Counted from the first letter of the stretch, positions 27,812 through 37,387 are shown. The stretch: 64,000 bases of DNA from Bog-473 sp963783965 (GCA_963783965.1 CAWAPQ010000006.1:1-64000), one strand, 5' to 3'. A program made the numbers and translations. The notes: a model not told the origin generated them from the letters alone.

Positions 27812-28203
27812 CAGGCCTCATCCTCTTCGTCGTCGTCCAGGTGGTCGTGATCGTGGTCGTGCGTCGTGCAGTCGTCGGCCCCCGCCTCGGCTTCGGCCGC
27901 CGCCTGTCGGGCCGCCGCCTTCTCCTCACGCTCGGCGTCCTCCGCCGCGAGCTTGGCCCGCGCCGCCTCGTGCTCGGCCGCCGTCGGCGCCACGTAGGCG
28001 CCCTCGGCCTCGAGGATCTCGCGGGCCCGCAGCACCGTCAGCATGCGGGCGACCTCGCGCTTGACCTGGCTGATGCGCGACGGGTTGTCGAGCTGGCCGG
28101 TGGCGAGCTGGAAGCGCAGGTTGAACAGCTCGCGGCGCGACTCACCCAGGCGGGAGGACAGCTCGTCGCCGTCCAGCATGGCAAGGTCGTGGGCGGTGGG
28201 CAT
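27811..28203 (-). CDS. rpmC: 50S ribosomal protein L29 with long acidic, His/Asp C-terminal tail
   Basis: 130 residues, twice the usual length. The L29 coiled coil is residues ~8-70 (LGESRRELFNLRFQLATGQ, RISQVKREVARMLTVLRARE). The rest is Ala/Glu-rich (LAAEDAEREEKAAARQAAAE) and ends with DDCTTHDHDHDHLDDDEEDE, a cluster of His and Asp that could bind metal ions. The ATG overlaps the rplP stop by one base and the stop overlaps the rpsQ ATG by one base. Confidence 0.95.
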   Translation of the reverse strand: MPTAHDLAMLDGDELSSRLGESRRELFNLRFQLATGQLDNPSRISQVKREVARMLTVLRAREILEAEGAYVAPTAAEHEAARAKLAAEDAEREEKAAARQAAAEAEAGADDCTTHDHDHDHLDDDEEDEA

Positions 28204-28640
28204 CAGATCGCCACCTCGGCGTGGCCGTGGGTGCCGGGGCGCACCACGAAGCGGGCCTTGAAGGGCAGCTTCTGAATGGCACGCTCCATGGCGGCACGGG
28301 CCAGCTCCTCGTCGACGCCGGCCAGCTCGAAGAGCACGCGGCCGGGGTGGACCACGGCGACCCACAGCTCGGGGTTTCCCTTGCCCGATCCCATGCGCGT
28401 CTCGGCCGGCTTCTGGGTGACGGGCTTGTCCGGGAAGACCCGGATCCACACCTTCCCACCACGCTTCACGTGGCGGGTCATGGCGATACGTGCCGCCTCA
28501 ATCTGGCGTGCGGTGAGCCAGCCCGGCTCCATGGCCTGAATGCCGAAGTCGCCGAATGCCACGGACGTGCCGCCCTTGGCCTGGCCCGAGAGCCGGCCCC
28601 TCTGTGTCTTGCGATGCTTGACCTTCTTGGGCATCAACAT
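28203..28640 (-). CDS. rplP: 50S ribosomal protein L16
   Basis: 145 residues: MPKKVKHRKTQRGRLSGQAK, WLTARQIEAARIAMTRHVKR, GKVWIRVFPDKPVTQKP and RMGSGKGNPELWVAVVHPGR. ATG 28640 is used because AAGGAG lies ten bases upstream; the ATG at 28634 would drop two residues. At the peptidyl-transferase A-site side of the large subunit. Confidence 0.98.
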   Translation of the reverse strand: MLMPKKVKHRKTQRGRLSGQAKGGTSVAFGDFGIQAMEPGWLTARQIEAARIAMTRHVKRGGKVWIRVFPDKPVTQKPAETRMGSGKGNPELWVAVVHPGRVLFELAGVDEELARAAMERAIQKLPFKARFVVRPGTHGHAEVAI

Positions 28641-28641
28641 G

Positions 28642-29698
28642 TCAGTCCGACTCCTTGCGGAAGTGCGGGGTCTCGTGGTGCTGGTGCCGGTTCTGGCGCT
28701 CCATCTCCTCGTCCTGGGTCAGCTGGCGATCCAGGTCGTCGGGCTCGGTCGGCGAGGGCAGCAGGTCAGCCGGCGGTGTCTCGGCCTCCTCCTCGGTCTC
28801 CGTGGTCTCCGTGGTCTCGGTGGCCGGCGCCGCAGCGACGTCGGTGGTCGTGGACTCCTCGGCGGTCTGCCTCCTCGCCGATCGGCTCCTCCTCGACAAC
28901 CTCTTGCTCGACCTCGTCGGTCGCGCCGTCCTCGTCGGTCGCGAAGTCCTCGGCCCGGCGGCGGCCGCCTCCGGCGGTGATGAGACGGCGCGGGCCGCCC
29001 TGGCCCGACGTCTCACCCACGGCCATGGCGGCTTCGCGGGTGATCTTGTCCTCGATCGAGACCTTGTAGGGCAGGATGTCGCCCTTGTAGATCCAGACCT
29101 TCACCCCGACGCGGCCCGACGTTGTGCGGGCCTCGCGGAAGCCGTAGTCGATGTCCGCCCGCAACGTGTGCAAGGGAACGCGGCCCTCGCGGTACTGCTC
29201 CTTGCGGGACATTTCCGAGCCGCCGAGCCGGCCGGAGCACTGCACCTTGATGCCCTGGGCGCCGGCCTTCTGCACGGTCTGAATGGCACGCTTCATGGCG
29301 CGACGGAAGGCGACCCGGCGCACGAGCTGGTCGCAGATGCCCTGGGCGATCAGCGCGGCGTCGAGCTCGGGCTGCTTGATCTCCTGGATGTTCAGTTGAA
29401 TCCGGTTCTGCAGCCCGGTGATCTCCTCGAGATGCTTCTTCAGCCGGTCGGCCTCGGCGCCACGGCGGCCGATGACGATGCCGGGCCGCGCGGTGTGGAT
29501 GTCGACTCGGAGCCGGTCGCGCGTGCGCTCCACTTCGATCCGGCTGACGGCAGCCGCTTCGAGCTGCCTCATCAGGTAGTCGCGGATCTTCCAGTCCTCG
29601 ACCACGAACTCGCGGTAGTTGCGCTCCTCGAACCACCGGGACTTCCAGTCCGTCGTGATCCCGAGCCGGAAGCCGTAAGGGTTGACCTTCTGGCCCAT
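28642..29698 (-). CDS. rpsC: 30S ribosomal protein S3 with acidic tail, frameshifted
   Basis: The first ~215 residues are standard S3: MGQKVNPYGFRLGITTDWKS, KH domain with VIGRRGAEADRLKKHLEE, RAMKRAIQTVQKAGAQGIKV and SGRVGVKVWIYKGDI. A long acidic, Thr/Glu-rich extension follows (DEVEQEVVEEEPIGEEA). Near 28868 the frame changes; continuing in the neighbouring frame gives TAEESTTTDVAAAPATETTE and an end HHETPHFRKESD at 28642, directly before rplP. Total about 350 residues versus ~220-280 elsewhere. Confidence 0.93.
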
Positions 29699-30440
29699 CT
29701 ACTCGTCCTCGCTCTTCTCATCGGCGTCGGCAGCGGCCGACTCTTCGTCGGCCGTCGAATCCTCGACGACGTCGTCCTCACTTACGCCCCCGTCGACCGT
29801 GTCCGCCTCGGTCACCTCGGGCTCTGCATCGACTACGGCGACATCGGTGATGTCCTCGTCCGCCTCTTCGGCTTCCGCCGCTTCGGCTTCCGCCGCTTCG
29901 GCTTCCGCCGCTTCGGCTTCCGCCGCGGCAACCCTCTCGGCCTCGGCCGTGGCCTGGTTCGCCCGACGGCGTGACAGGCGGCCGGACAGGTCGGCCCGGC
30001 GCCGCGAGGCGTCGACCCGGCGCGACCGGTTGGCGCTGACCGCCTCCATGCGCTTGCGACGCAGCTCGAGCTTGTCGGCGGGCAGGCGGCTCACGATGAT
30101 GGTGATGTGGCAGGTCCGCTTGCGGATCCGGGTGGCCCGGCCGCGGGCCCGGGGCCGCCAGCGCTTCATGGTCGCACCCTCGTCGGCGTAGCAGGCCGAC
30201 GACGTAGAGCTCCTCGGGGTTCTGCTGGTCGTTGTGCGCCGCGTTGGCCACGGCCGATGCCAGCACCTTGCCGATGACCTCGGCCGCCTCGCGCTCGACG
30301 CCGTTCAAAATCTCGGCGGCGCGCTGGACGTCCTGGCCGCGGATCAGGTCGAGGACCTGGCGCGCCTTGGAGGCCGACATCCCGCTGTGGCGGTGGACCG
30401 CCCGCGTGCCGGGACGCTCGTTCGTCTTGGTGGCCGTCAT
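29699..30440 (-). CDS. rplV: 50S ribosomal protein L22 with repetitive acidic tail, frameshifted
   Basis: L22 lines the exit tunnel. The core reads HSGMSASKARQVLDLIRGQD, EVIGKVLASAVANAAHN and, after a one-base change near 30190, YADEGATMKRWRPRARGRAT with the tunnel loop ITIIVSRLPADK. The remaining ~110 residues are a non-conserved acidic tail built from repeated AEAEA units and ending DADEKSEDE. Total ~247 residues versus ~115 usual. The stop directly abuts the rpsC ATG, and the start overlaps rpsS as ATGA. Confidence 0.93.
29866..29925. repeat. Four exact 15-base tandem repeats inside rplV
   Basis: The unit CTTCGGCTTCCGCCG occurs four times without mismatch. It encodes the AEAEA repeats of the L22 tail on the minus strand. 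Because the unit is a multiple of three, copy-number change would not break the frame. Confidence 0.95.
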
Positions 30441-30715
30441 CGACGGGCTCCCCGCTCCTGGCCGGCGTGGTAGCGGAAGGTGCGCGTCGGGGCGAACTCG
30501 CCCAGCTTGTGGCCGACCATGGACTCGGTCACGTAGACCGGCACGTGGCGACGGCCGTCGTGCACGGCGATGGTGTGCCCGACCATGTCGGGGATGATGG
30601 TGGAGCGGCGCGACCAGGTCTTGATGACCTTCTTGTCGCCACTCGAGTTCAGGACGTCGACCTTCTTGAGCAGATGGTCGTCGACGAAGGGTCCCTTCTT
30701 CAGGCTACGCGGCAT
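30437..30715 (-). CDS. rpsS: 30S ribosomal protein S19
   Basis: 92 residues: MPRSLKKGPFVDDHLLKKVD, VIKTWSRRSTIIPDMVGHTI, YVTESMVGHKLGEFAPTRTF. Head protein, intact, 18 bases after rplB. Confidence 0.98.
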   Translation of the reverse strand: MPRSLKKGPFVDDHLLKKVDVLNSSGDKKVIKTWSRRSTIIPDMVGHTIAVHDGRRHVPVYVTESMVGHKLGEFAPTRTFRYHAGQERGARR

Positions 30716-30733
30716 GCTTCCTCAACCCCTCGT

Positions 30734-31570
30734 CTACCGTCGCGCGCCGCGGGTACGGCGCCGGCGCACGATCATCGAATTGGACTTCTTGTTGCGGGCC
30801 CGGGTGCGGCCCTCGGGCTTGCCCCAGGGCGACACCGGATGGCGGCCACCGGAGGACTTGCCCTCGCCTCCACCCAGCGGGTGGTCGACCGGGTTCATCG
30901 CGACGCCGCGGGTCTGGGGGCGCTTGCCCTTCCAGCGGTTGCGGCCGGCCTTGCCCACCTTGACCAGCTCGGCCTCGGAGTTCCCGACCACGCCGAGGGT
31001 GCCCCGGCAGTCGATGGAGACGCGGCGCATTTCGGTGGAGGGCAGCCGCAGGGTGGCGAAGACGCCTTCCTTGGCGACCAGCTGGACGCTCATGCCCGCG
31101 CCGCGGGCCATTTTGCCGCCACCGCCGGGGCGGAGCTCCACGTTGTGGATGGTGGAGCCGACCGGAATGTAGCGCAGCGGCAGCGCGTTGCCCGGCCGGA
31201 TGTCGGCGCCCTGGCCGCTCTGCAGCTTGTCGCCCACCTTCACGCCGGCCGGGGCCAGGATGTAGCGCTTCTCGCCGTCGGCGTAGTGCAGCAACGCGAT
31301 GCGGGCGTTGCGGTTGGGGTCGTACTCAATGGACGCGACCTTGGCCGGGATCCCGTCCTTGTTGCGACGGAAGTCGACGATCCGGTACTGCTGCTTGTGG
31401 CCGCCGCCGCGGTGGCGGGCCGTCTTGCGGCCGTGGTTGTTGCGGCCGCCGGTCTGCGGCTTGGGCGCCAGCAGCGACTTCTCGGGACGGTCGCGGGTGA
31501 TCTCGGAGAAGTCCGAGACGGTCTGGAACCGCCGTCCGGGGCTGGTGGGCTTACGTGAGCGAAGTGGCAT
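30734..31570 (-). CDS. rplB: 50S ribosomal protein L2
   Basis: 278 residues: MPLRSRKPTSPGRRFQTVSD, GRNNHGRKTARHRGGGHKQ, and the C-terminal NPVDHPLGGGEGKSSGGRHP block with the His essential for peptidyl transfer. Intact. Confidence 0.98.
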   Translation of the reverse strand: MPLRSRKPTSPGRRFQTVSDFSEITRDRPEKSLLAPKPQTGGRNNHGRKTARHRGGGHKQQYRIVDFRRNKDGIPAKVASIEYDPNRNARIALLHYADGEKRYILAPAGVKVGDKLQSGQGADIRPGNALPLRYIPVGSTIHNVELRPGGGGKMARGAGMSVQLVAKEGVFATLRLPSTEMRRVSIDCRGTLGVVGNSEAELVKVGKAGRNRWKGKRPQTRGVAMNPVDHPLGGGEGKSSGGRHPVSPWGKPEGRTRARNKKSNSMIVRRRRTRGARR

Positions 31571-31582
31571 GGCGATTCCTGA

Positions 31583-31873
31583 TCAGCTTGCGAAGAGGTC
31601 GATGGAGTCGTCGGGGTGGAGCGTCACGATGGCGCGCTTGGTGTCGGGCCGCTTGCCCTTCACGTTGGTGCGCCGGTTGCGTGTCGCCTTCCCCTTGCGG
31701 TTGAGCGTGTTGACCTTGGTCACGCGCACGCTGAAGGCCTGCTCTACGGCGTGACGGACCTCGATTTTGGTGGCCCGGGGGTCGACGATGAAGACGTAGA
31801 CGCTCCGGTCCATGAGCGAGTAGCTCTTCTCGGAGACGACCGGGCGGATGAGCACGGACATGGCGTCACGCAT
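31583..31873 (-). CDS. rplW: 50S ribosomal protein L23
   Basis: 96 residues. SVLIRPVVSEKSYSLMDR, YVFIVDPRATKIEVRHAVEQ and VNTLNRKGKATRNRRTNV are the L23 core at the tunnel exit, the docking site for SRP and trigger factor. ATG 31873 has GAGGAGG nine bases upstream; ATG 31861 is the shorter option. Confidence 0.97.
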   Translation of the reverse strand: MRDAMSVLIRPVVSEKSYSLMDRSVYVFIVDPRATKIEVRHAVEQAFSVRVTKVNTLNRKGKATRNRRTNVKGKRPDTKRAIVTLHPDDSIDLFAS

Positions 31874-31899
31874 CGGGCTCTGCCTCCTCGCCGGCGGTG

Positions 31900-32715
31900 T
31901 CAGCCCTCATCGGCTGCGTCTGTCTCGGCGACTGCCTCGGCCTTCGGCGCTGCCTTCTTCATGGCCTTTGTGGCCTTGACGGGCGTCGGCTCGGCGATCG
32001 CTTCCTCCGCCACGTGCGTCCCGGAGAAGTCCGAGGGGGCCGTGGGCAGGGTGGCGTCGGAGAAGACGAGCCAGTCGGCGCGGATGACGTCGTGGGCGGA
32101 GAGCTCACCGAAGGTGGTGGTCTGCACCTGGGGCAGGTTGGCGAAGGAGCGCTCGACGTCCAACTCGTCCTGGCCCAACACCACCAGGACGGAGCCGGTG
32201 AGCTTGAGCTTGCGCACCATGGTGGCGGCGTCCTTGGTCTTGGGCGCCTCGATCTTCCAGTCGTCGACGACGACGACGTGGCCGATGTCGGCCCGGTCGC
32301 TCAGGGCCGAGAGCAGGGCCAGGCGGACCATTTTGCGCGGGGTGCGCTGCGCGTAGCTGCGCGGCTTCGGCCCGAGGGCGACCCCGCCGCCGGTCATGGA
32401 CGGCGAGCGGCTCGAACCCTGGCGGGCCCGGCCGGTCCCCTTCTGGCGGAAGGGCTTGGCACCGCCGCCACGGACCTCGGAGCGGGTCTTGGTCGACTGG
32501 GTGCCGGCCCGGGCGGCCGCCAGCTGGGCGGTGACGACCTGGTGCAGCACGGCGCGGTTGGGCACCAGGCCGAACACGGTCGGCTCGAGGTCCACCGTGC
32601 CCAGGTCGTGGCCCGCCGCGTTGCGGTGCAGGGCGGTGCGGGTGATCGGGGCGGGACGGTCCTTGCGCACCGAGTGGCGCAACACCGTGCCGGCCCGTGA
32701 TGCCGTGTCGGTCAT
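31900..32715 (-). CDS. rplD: 50S ribosomal protein L4 with C-terminal extension
   Basis: 271 residues, about 60 more than usual. GTQSTKTRSEVRGGGAKPFR, QKGTGRARQGSSRSPSMTGG is the tunnel loop. After the core a 50-residue tail rich in Ala, Lys and Glu follows (TPVKATKAMKKAAPKAEAVA, ending ETDAADEG). ATG 32715 overlaps the rplC stop as ATGA. L4 is the classical autogenous regulator of S10 operons. Confidence 0.97.
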   Translation of the reverse strand: MTDTASRAGTVLRHSVRKDRPAPITRTALHRNAAGHDLGTVDLEPTVFGLVPNRAVLHQVVTAQLAAARAGTQSTKTRSEVRGGGAKPFRQKGTGRARQGSSRSPSMTGGGVALGPKPRSYAQRTPRKMVRLALLSALSDRADIGHVVVVDDWKIEAPKTKDAATMVRKLKLTGSVLVVLGQDELDVERSFANLPQVQTTTFGELSAHDVIRADWLVFSDATLPTAPSDFSGTHVAEEAIAEPTPVKATKAMKKAAPKAEAVAETDAADEG

Positions 32716-33371
32716 CGCGACCCTCCGGCCTTGCTCGGAGCCTTGACCGAGTTGCGCAGCACGACCACGCTGCCCCGGGCACCGGGCACGGCGCCCTTGA
32801 CCAGGACGAGCTCGCGCTCGGCGTCGGCGGAGACGACCTCGAGGTTCAGGGCCGTCACCTGGGTGCCGCCCATCTGGCCGGCCATGCGGGTGCCCTTGAA
32901 GACACGCGAGGGCGTGGCGCAGGCGCCGATGGCCCCCGGCACGCGGTGGCTGCGGTGGTTTCCGTGCGAGGCGCCCTGGCCCTTGAAGTTGTGGCGCTTC
33001 ATGCCGCCGGCGAAGCCCTTGCCCTTGCTCACCGCAATGGCGTCCACCCGCTCGCCGGCCTCCCACAGGTCGGCGGCCAGCTCCTGGCCCACCGTGTAGT
33101 CGGCCACGTCATCGAGCCGCAGTTCCACCAGGGCCCGGCCCGGGTTGACGCCGGCCTTGGCGTAGTGCCCGAGCTGGGGCTTGGTGAGCGTGGTGTTGCG
33201 CCGGAAGCCCCACGTCACCTGCAGGGCGGAGTACCCGTCGGTCTCGGGCGTCTTCACCTGGACCACGCGCACGGGCGCGACCTTCAGGACCGTCACCGGT
33301 ACGGCGCGGTTCTGGTCGTCCCAGACCTGGGTCATGCCGACTTTCTCGCCGACGATCGCCTTGCTTGCCAC
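32712..33371 (-). CDS. rplC: 50S ribosomal protein L3
   Basis: 219 residues from GTG 33371: VASKAIVGEKVGMTQVWDDQ, FRRNTTLTKPQLGHYAKAGV, SKGKGFAGGMKRHNFKGQGA and GTRMAGQMGGTQVT. The GTG is preferred over an ATG at 33491, which would add a non-conserved leader; GGGAGAAAGAG lies upstream. An unusually long gap separates it from rpsJ. Confidence 0.97.
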   Translation of the reverse strand: MASKAIVGEKVGMTQVWDDQNRAVPVTVLKVAPVRVVQVKTPETDGYSALQVTWGFRRNTTLTKPQLGHYAKAGVNPGRALVELRLDDVADYTVGQELAADLWEAGERVDAIAVSKGKGFAGGMKRHNFKGQGASHGNHRSHRVPGAIGACATPSRVFKGTRMAGQMGGTQVTALNLEVVSADAERELVLVKGAVPGARGSVVVLRNSVKAPSKAGGSR

Positions 33372-33419
33372 GTACGTCTCTTTCTCCCTGCGCCGTCCGA
33401 ATTCCTGGGCGCATGCCAA

Positions 33420-33448
33420 CGCTCCGCCCGGGAGACCCGAGCGGAGCG
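33420..33448. promoter_or_regulatory. Nested GC hairpin in the rplC leader
   Basis: CGCTCCGC (33420-33427) pairs perfectly with GCGGAGCG (33441-33448); inside it CGGG and CCCG pair around an AGA/TCT triloop. A second hairpin lies nearer rpsJ (minus strand GCGGCAC-TCCG-GTGCTGC, around 33510-33530). No U-run follows on the minus strand. The 243-base rpsJ-rplC gap is otherwise empty. A leader or processing element for rplC-rplD is possible, but unproven. Confidence 0.45.
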
Positions 33449-33554
33449 CTCGATTGGTTCGGCGTGAGGTCCCGATCAGGCCGGCTCTCACGCACGTCTG
33501 TTGTGGTCGGCAGCACCGGAGTGCCGCTCTTTTGGCCCATTTGGGCAGCCCGCG

Positions 33555-33560
33555 ACGTTA
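33555..33560 (-). promoter_or_regulatory. Possible -10 box (TAACGT) before rplC
   Basis: Minus-strand TAACGT fits TAnnnT within GGTGTAACGT, but no good -35 is seen 16-19 bases upstream. It would give rplC its own promoter with a leader of ~185 bases carrying both hairpins. Weak evidence. Confidence 0.25.
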
Positions 33561-33614
33561 CACCATTGGCCCACTCCCCTGCCAGGCGTCCGGCGGGGAG
33601 GCGGGGCGGGGCCG

Positions 33615-33941
33615 TCAGGCCGTCTGGATCTTTATCTCGATGTCCACGCCGGCCGGGAGGTCGAGCCGCTGCAACGAGTCGACCGTCTTGGGCGTGTGCT
33701 CGACGATGTCGACCAGGCGCTTGTGCACCCGCATTTCGAAGTGCTCGCGGGAGTCCTTGTACTTGTGCGGCGACCGGATCACCGTGTAGCGGTGCTTGTC
33801 GGTCGGCAGCGGCACCGGCCCGAGGACCTTGGCCTGCGTCCGGAGGACCGTCTGCACGATCTTCTCCGTCGACTGGTCGAGGATCTCGTGGTCGTAGGCC
33901 TTCAGCCTGATGCGGATCTTCTGCTTCGGGCCGTCGGCCAT
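33615..33941 (-). CDS. rpsJ: 30S ribosomal protein S10
   Basis: 108 residues from ATG 33941: QKIRIRLKAYDHEILDQSTE, GPVPLPTDKHRYTVIRSPHK, HKRLVDIVEHTPKTVDSLQR. The same protein is NusE in antitermination. 19 bases after the tuf stop; GAGCAGG serves as ribosome-binding site. Confidence 0.98.
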   Translation of the reverse strand: MADGPKQKIRIRLKAYDHEILDQSTEKIVQTVLRTQAKVLGPVPLPTDKHRYTVIRSPHKYKDSREHFEMRVHKRLVDIVEHTPKTVDSLQRLDLPAGVDIEIKIQTA

Positions 33942-33960
33942 GGTGCCTGCTCTCGCTCGA

Positions 33961-35148
<1,188 letters not shown>

Positions 35149-35231
35149 CGCCTGGCTACTTTCTGTTCCTTGTCATGGCCCCAGTGGCCCTGACGCTTTC
35201 TCTTTCTGCGATCTGATCTGGTGCGATCTGT

Positions 35232-35255
35232 CCGGTCCGCGCCGGGGCGGACCGG
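35232..35255. terminator. Strong hairpin between fusA and tuf
   Basis: CCGGTCCGC (35232-35240) and GCGGACCGG (35247-35255) form a nine-base perfect stem with a six-base loop, two bases after the fusA stop codon (35258). No T-run follows on the minus strand, so it may be a 3' stabiliser or attenuator rather than a full terminator. Just downstream (35217-35232 region) CAGATCGCA occurs twice on the minus strand. Confidence 0.5.
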
Positions 35256-35257
35256 GG

Positions 35258-37357
35258 TTACTCCCCTTGCGCCCGGGCGATGATCTCCTTGGAAATCGAC
35301 TCCGGAACCTGGTTGTACGAATGGAACTGCATCGTGTACGTGGCGCGACCCTGGGTGCGCGAACGCAGGTCAGTAGAGTAGCCGAACATATCGGCGAGCG
35401 GGACAAGCGCCTTGACGACGTGGCTGGTCCCCTGCTGATCCATGCCCTCCATGCGCCCTCTCCGCGAGGAGAGGTCGCCGGTGACGGCGCCCAGGAAATC
35501 GTCGGGCACCGTGACCGTCACTTCCATGACCGGCTCCAGCAGCACCGGGCTGGCCGCCCGGATGGCCTTCTTGACCGCCATGGAGCCGGCGATCTTGAAC
35601 GCCATTTCCGAGGAGTCCACGTCGTGGTACGACCCGTAGGTCAGCGTCACCCGCACGTCGACGGTCGGGTAGCCGGCCAGAATGCCCGAGGTCAGCGCCT
35701 CCTGGATGCCGGCGTCGACCGAGGGGATGTACTCCTTGGGGATCACGCCGCCGCTGATTTTGTCGATGAATTCGTAGCCGCCGCCGGGACCGGTCGGCTC
35801 GAGGCTGATGACCACGTGGCCGTACTGGCCGCGGCCGCCGGTCTGACGGACGTACTTCTCCTCGATTTTGTCGACCTGCTTGCGGATCGTCTCGCGGTAG
35901 GCCACCTGGGGCTTGCCCACGTTGGCGTCCACGCTGAACTCGCGCAGCATGCGGTCGACCAGCACCTCCAGGTGCAGCTCGCCCATGCCGCTGATGACCG
36001 TCTGGCCCGTCTCCTCGTCGGAGCGCACCCGGAAGGTCGGGTCCTCCTCGCTGAGCGAGTAGAGGGCCCGGGACAGCTTGTCCTGGTCGGCCTTCGTCTT
36101 GGGCTCCACGGCGACGTGGATCACGGGCTCGGGGAACTCGAGCGCCTCGAGCACGATCGGGCGGCGCGGGTCGCTGAGGGTGTCACCGGTCGTCGTGTTC
36201 TTCAGGCCGACGACGGCCATGATGTCGCCGGCGAAGATGGCGTCCTTGTCCTCACGGTGGTTGGCGTGCATCTGGAGGATGCGGCCGACCCGCTCCTTCT
36301 TGTCCTTCGTCGAGTTGCTGATCGAGTCGCCCTTCTGCAGCGTGCCCGAGTACACCCGGATGTAGGTCAGCTTGCCGACGAAGGGGTCGGTCATGATCTT
36401 GAAGGCGAGGGCGGAGAAGGGCTCGGTGTCGTCGGCCTTGCGCTCCTCGAGGTCCTCGGTGTGGTTCGGCCGGTGGCCCTCGGTGGGCGGCAGGTCGAGC
36501 GGGCTGGGCAGGAAGTCGACGACCGCGTCGAGCATCGGCTGCACGCCCTTGTTCTTGAAGGCGGACCCGCACAGGACCGGCACCACGGCGGCGGCCAGGG
36601 TGGCCGTGCGCAGGGCGCGGCGCAGGTCGACGGCCGTGATCGGCTCCTCGGCCAGGTACTTCTCCATGATGGTGTCGTCGAAGTTGGACACGACGTCGAT
36701 GAGCTGGTGGCGGGCGTCCTCGGTCTCGGCGGCCAGGTTGTCGGGGACGTCGAGGGTCTCCCACTCCTCGCCCATGTCCGACGACCACACGAGGGCCTTC
36801 TCCTCCAGTAGGTCGACGACGCCCTTGAACTCGGACTCGGCACCGATGGGGAGCTGAATGACGGCGGGCAGCGCGTCGAGGCGGTCGCGGATCATCTCCA
36901 CGGTGCGCTCGAAGTCGGCGCCGATGCGGTCCATTTTGTTGACGAAGCAGATGCGCGGCACGTTGTACTTGTTGGCCTGGCGCCACACCGTCTCGGTCTG
37001 GGGCTCCACGCCGGCCACGGCGTCGAACACGGCGACGGCCCCGTCGAGCACCCTGAGGGAGCGCTCCACCTCGACGGTGAAGTCGACGTGGCCCGGGGTG
37101 TCGATGATGTTGATCCAGTTGTCGCGCCACGAGCAGGTGGTGGCGGCCGAGGTGATGGTGATGCCGCGCTCCTGCTCCTGGACCATCCAGTCCATGGTGG
37201 CGGCGCCTTCGTGCACCTCACCGATCTTGTAGTTGCGCCCCGTGTAATAGAGGATGCGCTCGGTCGTGGTGGTTTTGCCCGCGTCGATGTGGGCCATGAT
37301 CCCGATGTTGCGGGTCTTGGCCAGCGGGAAGTCGCGTGTGGGGAGGGCTTCAGCCAT
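35258..37357 (-). CDS. fusA: Elongation factor G
   Basis: 699-residue translocation GTPase. AHIDAGKTTTTERILYYTG carries the P-loop, DTPGHVDFTVEVERSLRVLD switch II, FVNKMDR the guanine-specific NKxD. Domain IV shows RETIRKQVDKIEEKYVRQTG and domain V MFGYSTDLRSRTQGRATYTM. Intact and of usual length. Confidence 0.99.
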   Translation of the reverse strand: MAEALPTRDFPLAKTRNIGIMAHIDAGKTTTTERILYYTGRNYKIGEVHEGAATMDWMVQEQERGITITSAATTCSWRDNWINIIDTPGHVDFTVEVERSLRVLDGAVAVFDAVAGVEPQTETVWRQANKYNVPRICFVNKMDRIGADFERTVEMIRDRLDALPAVIQLPIGAESEFKGVVDLLEEKALVWSSDMGEEWETLDVPDNLAAETEDARHQLIDVVSNFDDTIMEKYLAEEPITAVDLRRALRTATLAAAVVPVLCGSAFKNKGVQPMLDAVVDFLPSPLDLPPTEGHRPNHTEDLEERKADDTEPFSALAFKIMTDPFVGKLTYIRVYSGTLQKGDSISNSTKDKKERVGRILQMHANHREDKDAIFAGDIMAVVGLKNTTTGDTLSDPRRPIVLEALEFPEPVIHVAVEPKTKADQDKLSRALYSLSEEDPTFRVRSDEETGQTVISGMGELHLEVLVDRMLREFSVDANVGKPQVAYRETIRKQVDKIEEKYVRQTGGRGQYGHVVISLEPTGPGGGYEFIDKISGGVIPKEYIPSVDAGIQEALTSGILAGYPTVDVRVTLTYGSYHDVDSSEMAFKIAGSMAVKKAIRAASPVLLEPVMEVTVTVPDDFLGAVTGDLSSRRGRMEGMDQQGTSHVVKALVPLADMFGYSTDLRSRTQGRATYTMQFHSYNQVPESISKEIIARAQGE

Positions 37358-37387
37358 AGCTCTTTGGGGTTCGGGGGGTCGTCTCCA

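Noticed and set aside
33420..33448. Rho-independent terminator after rpsJ
   Set aside because: The hairpin is strong, but no T-run follows on the minus strand, and it lies closer to rplC than to the rpsJ stop.
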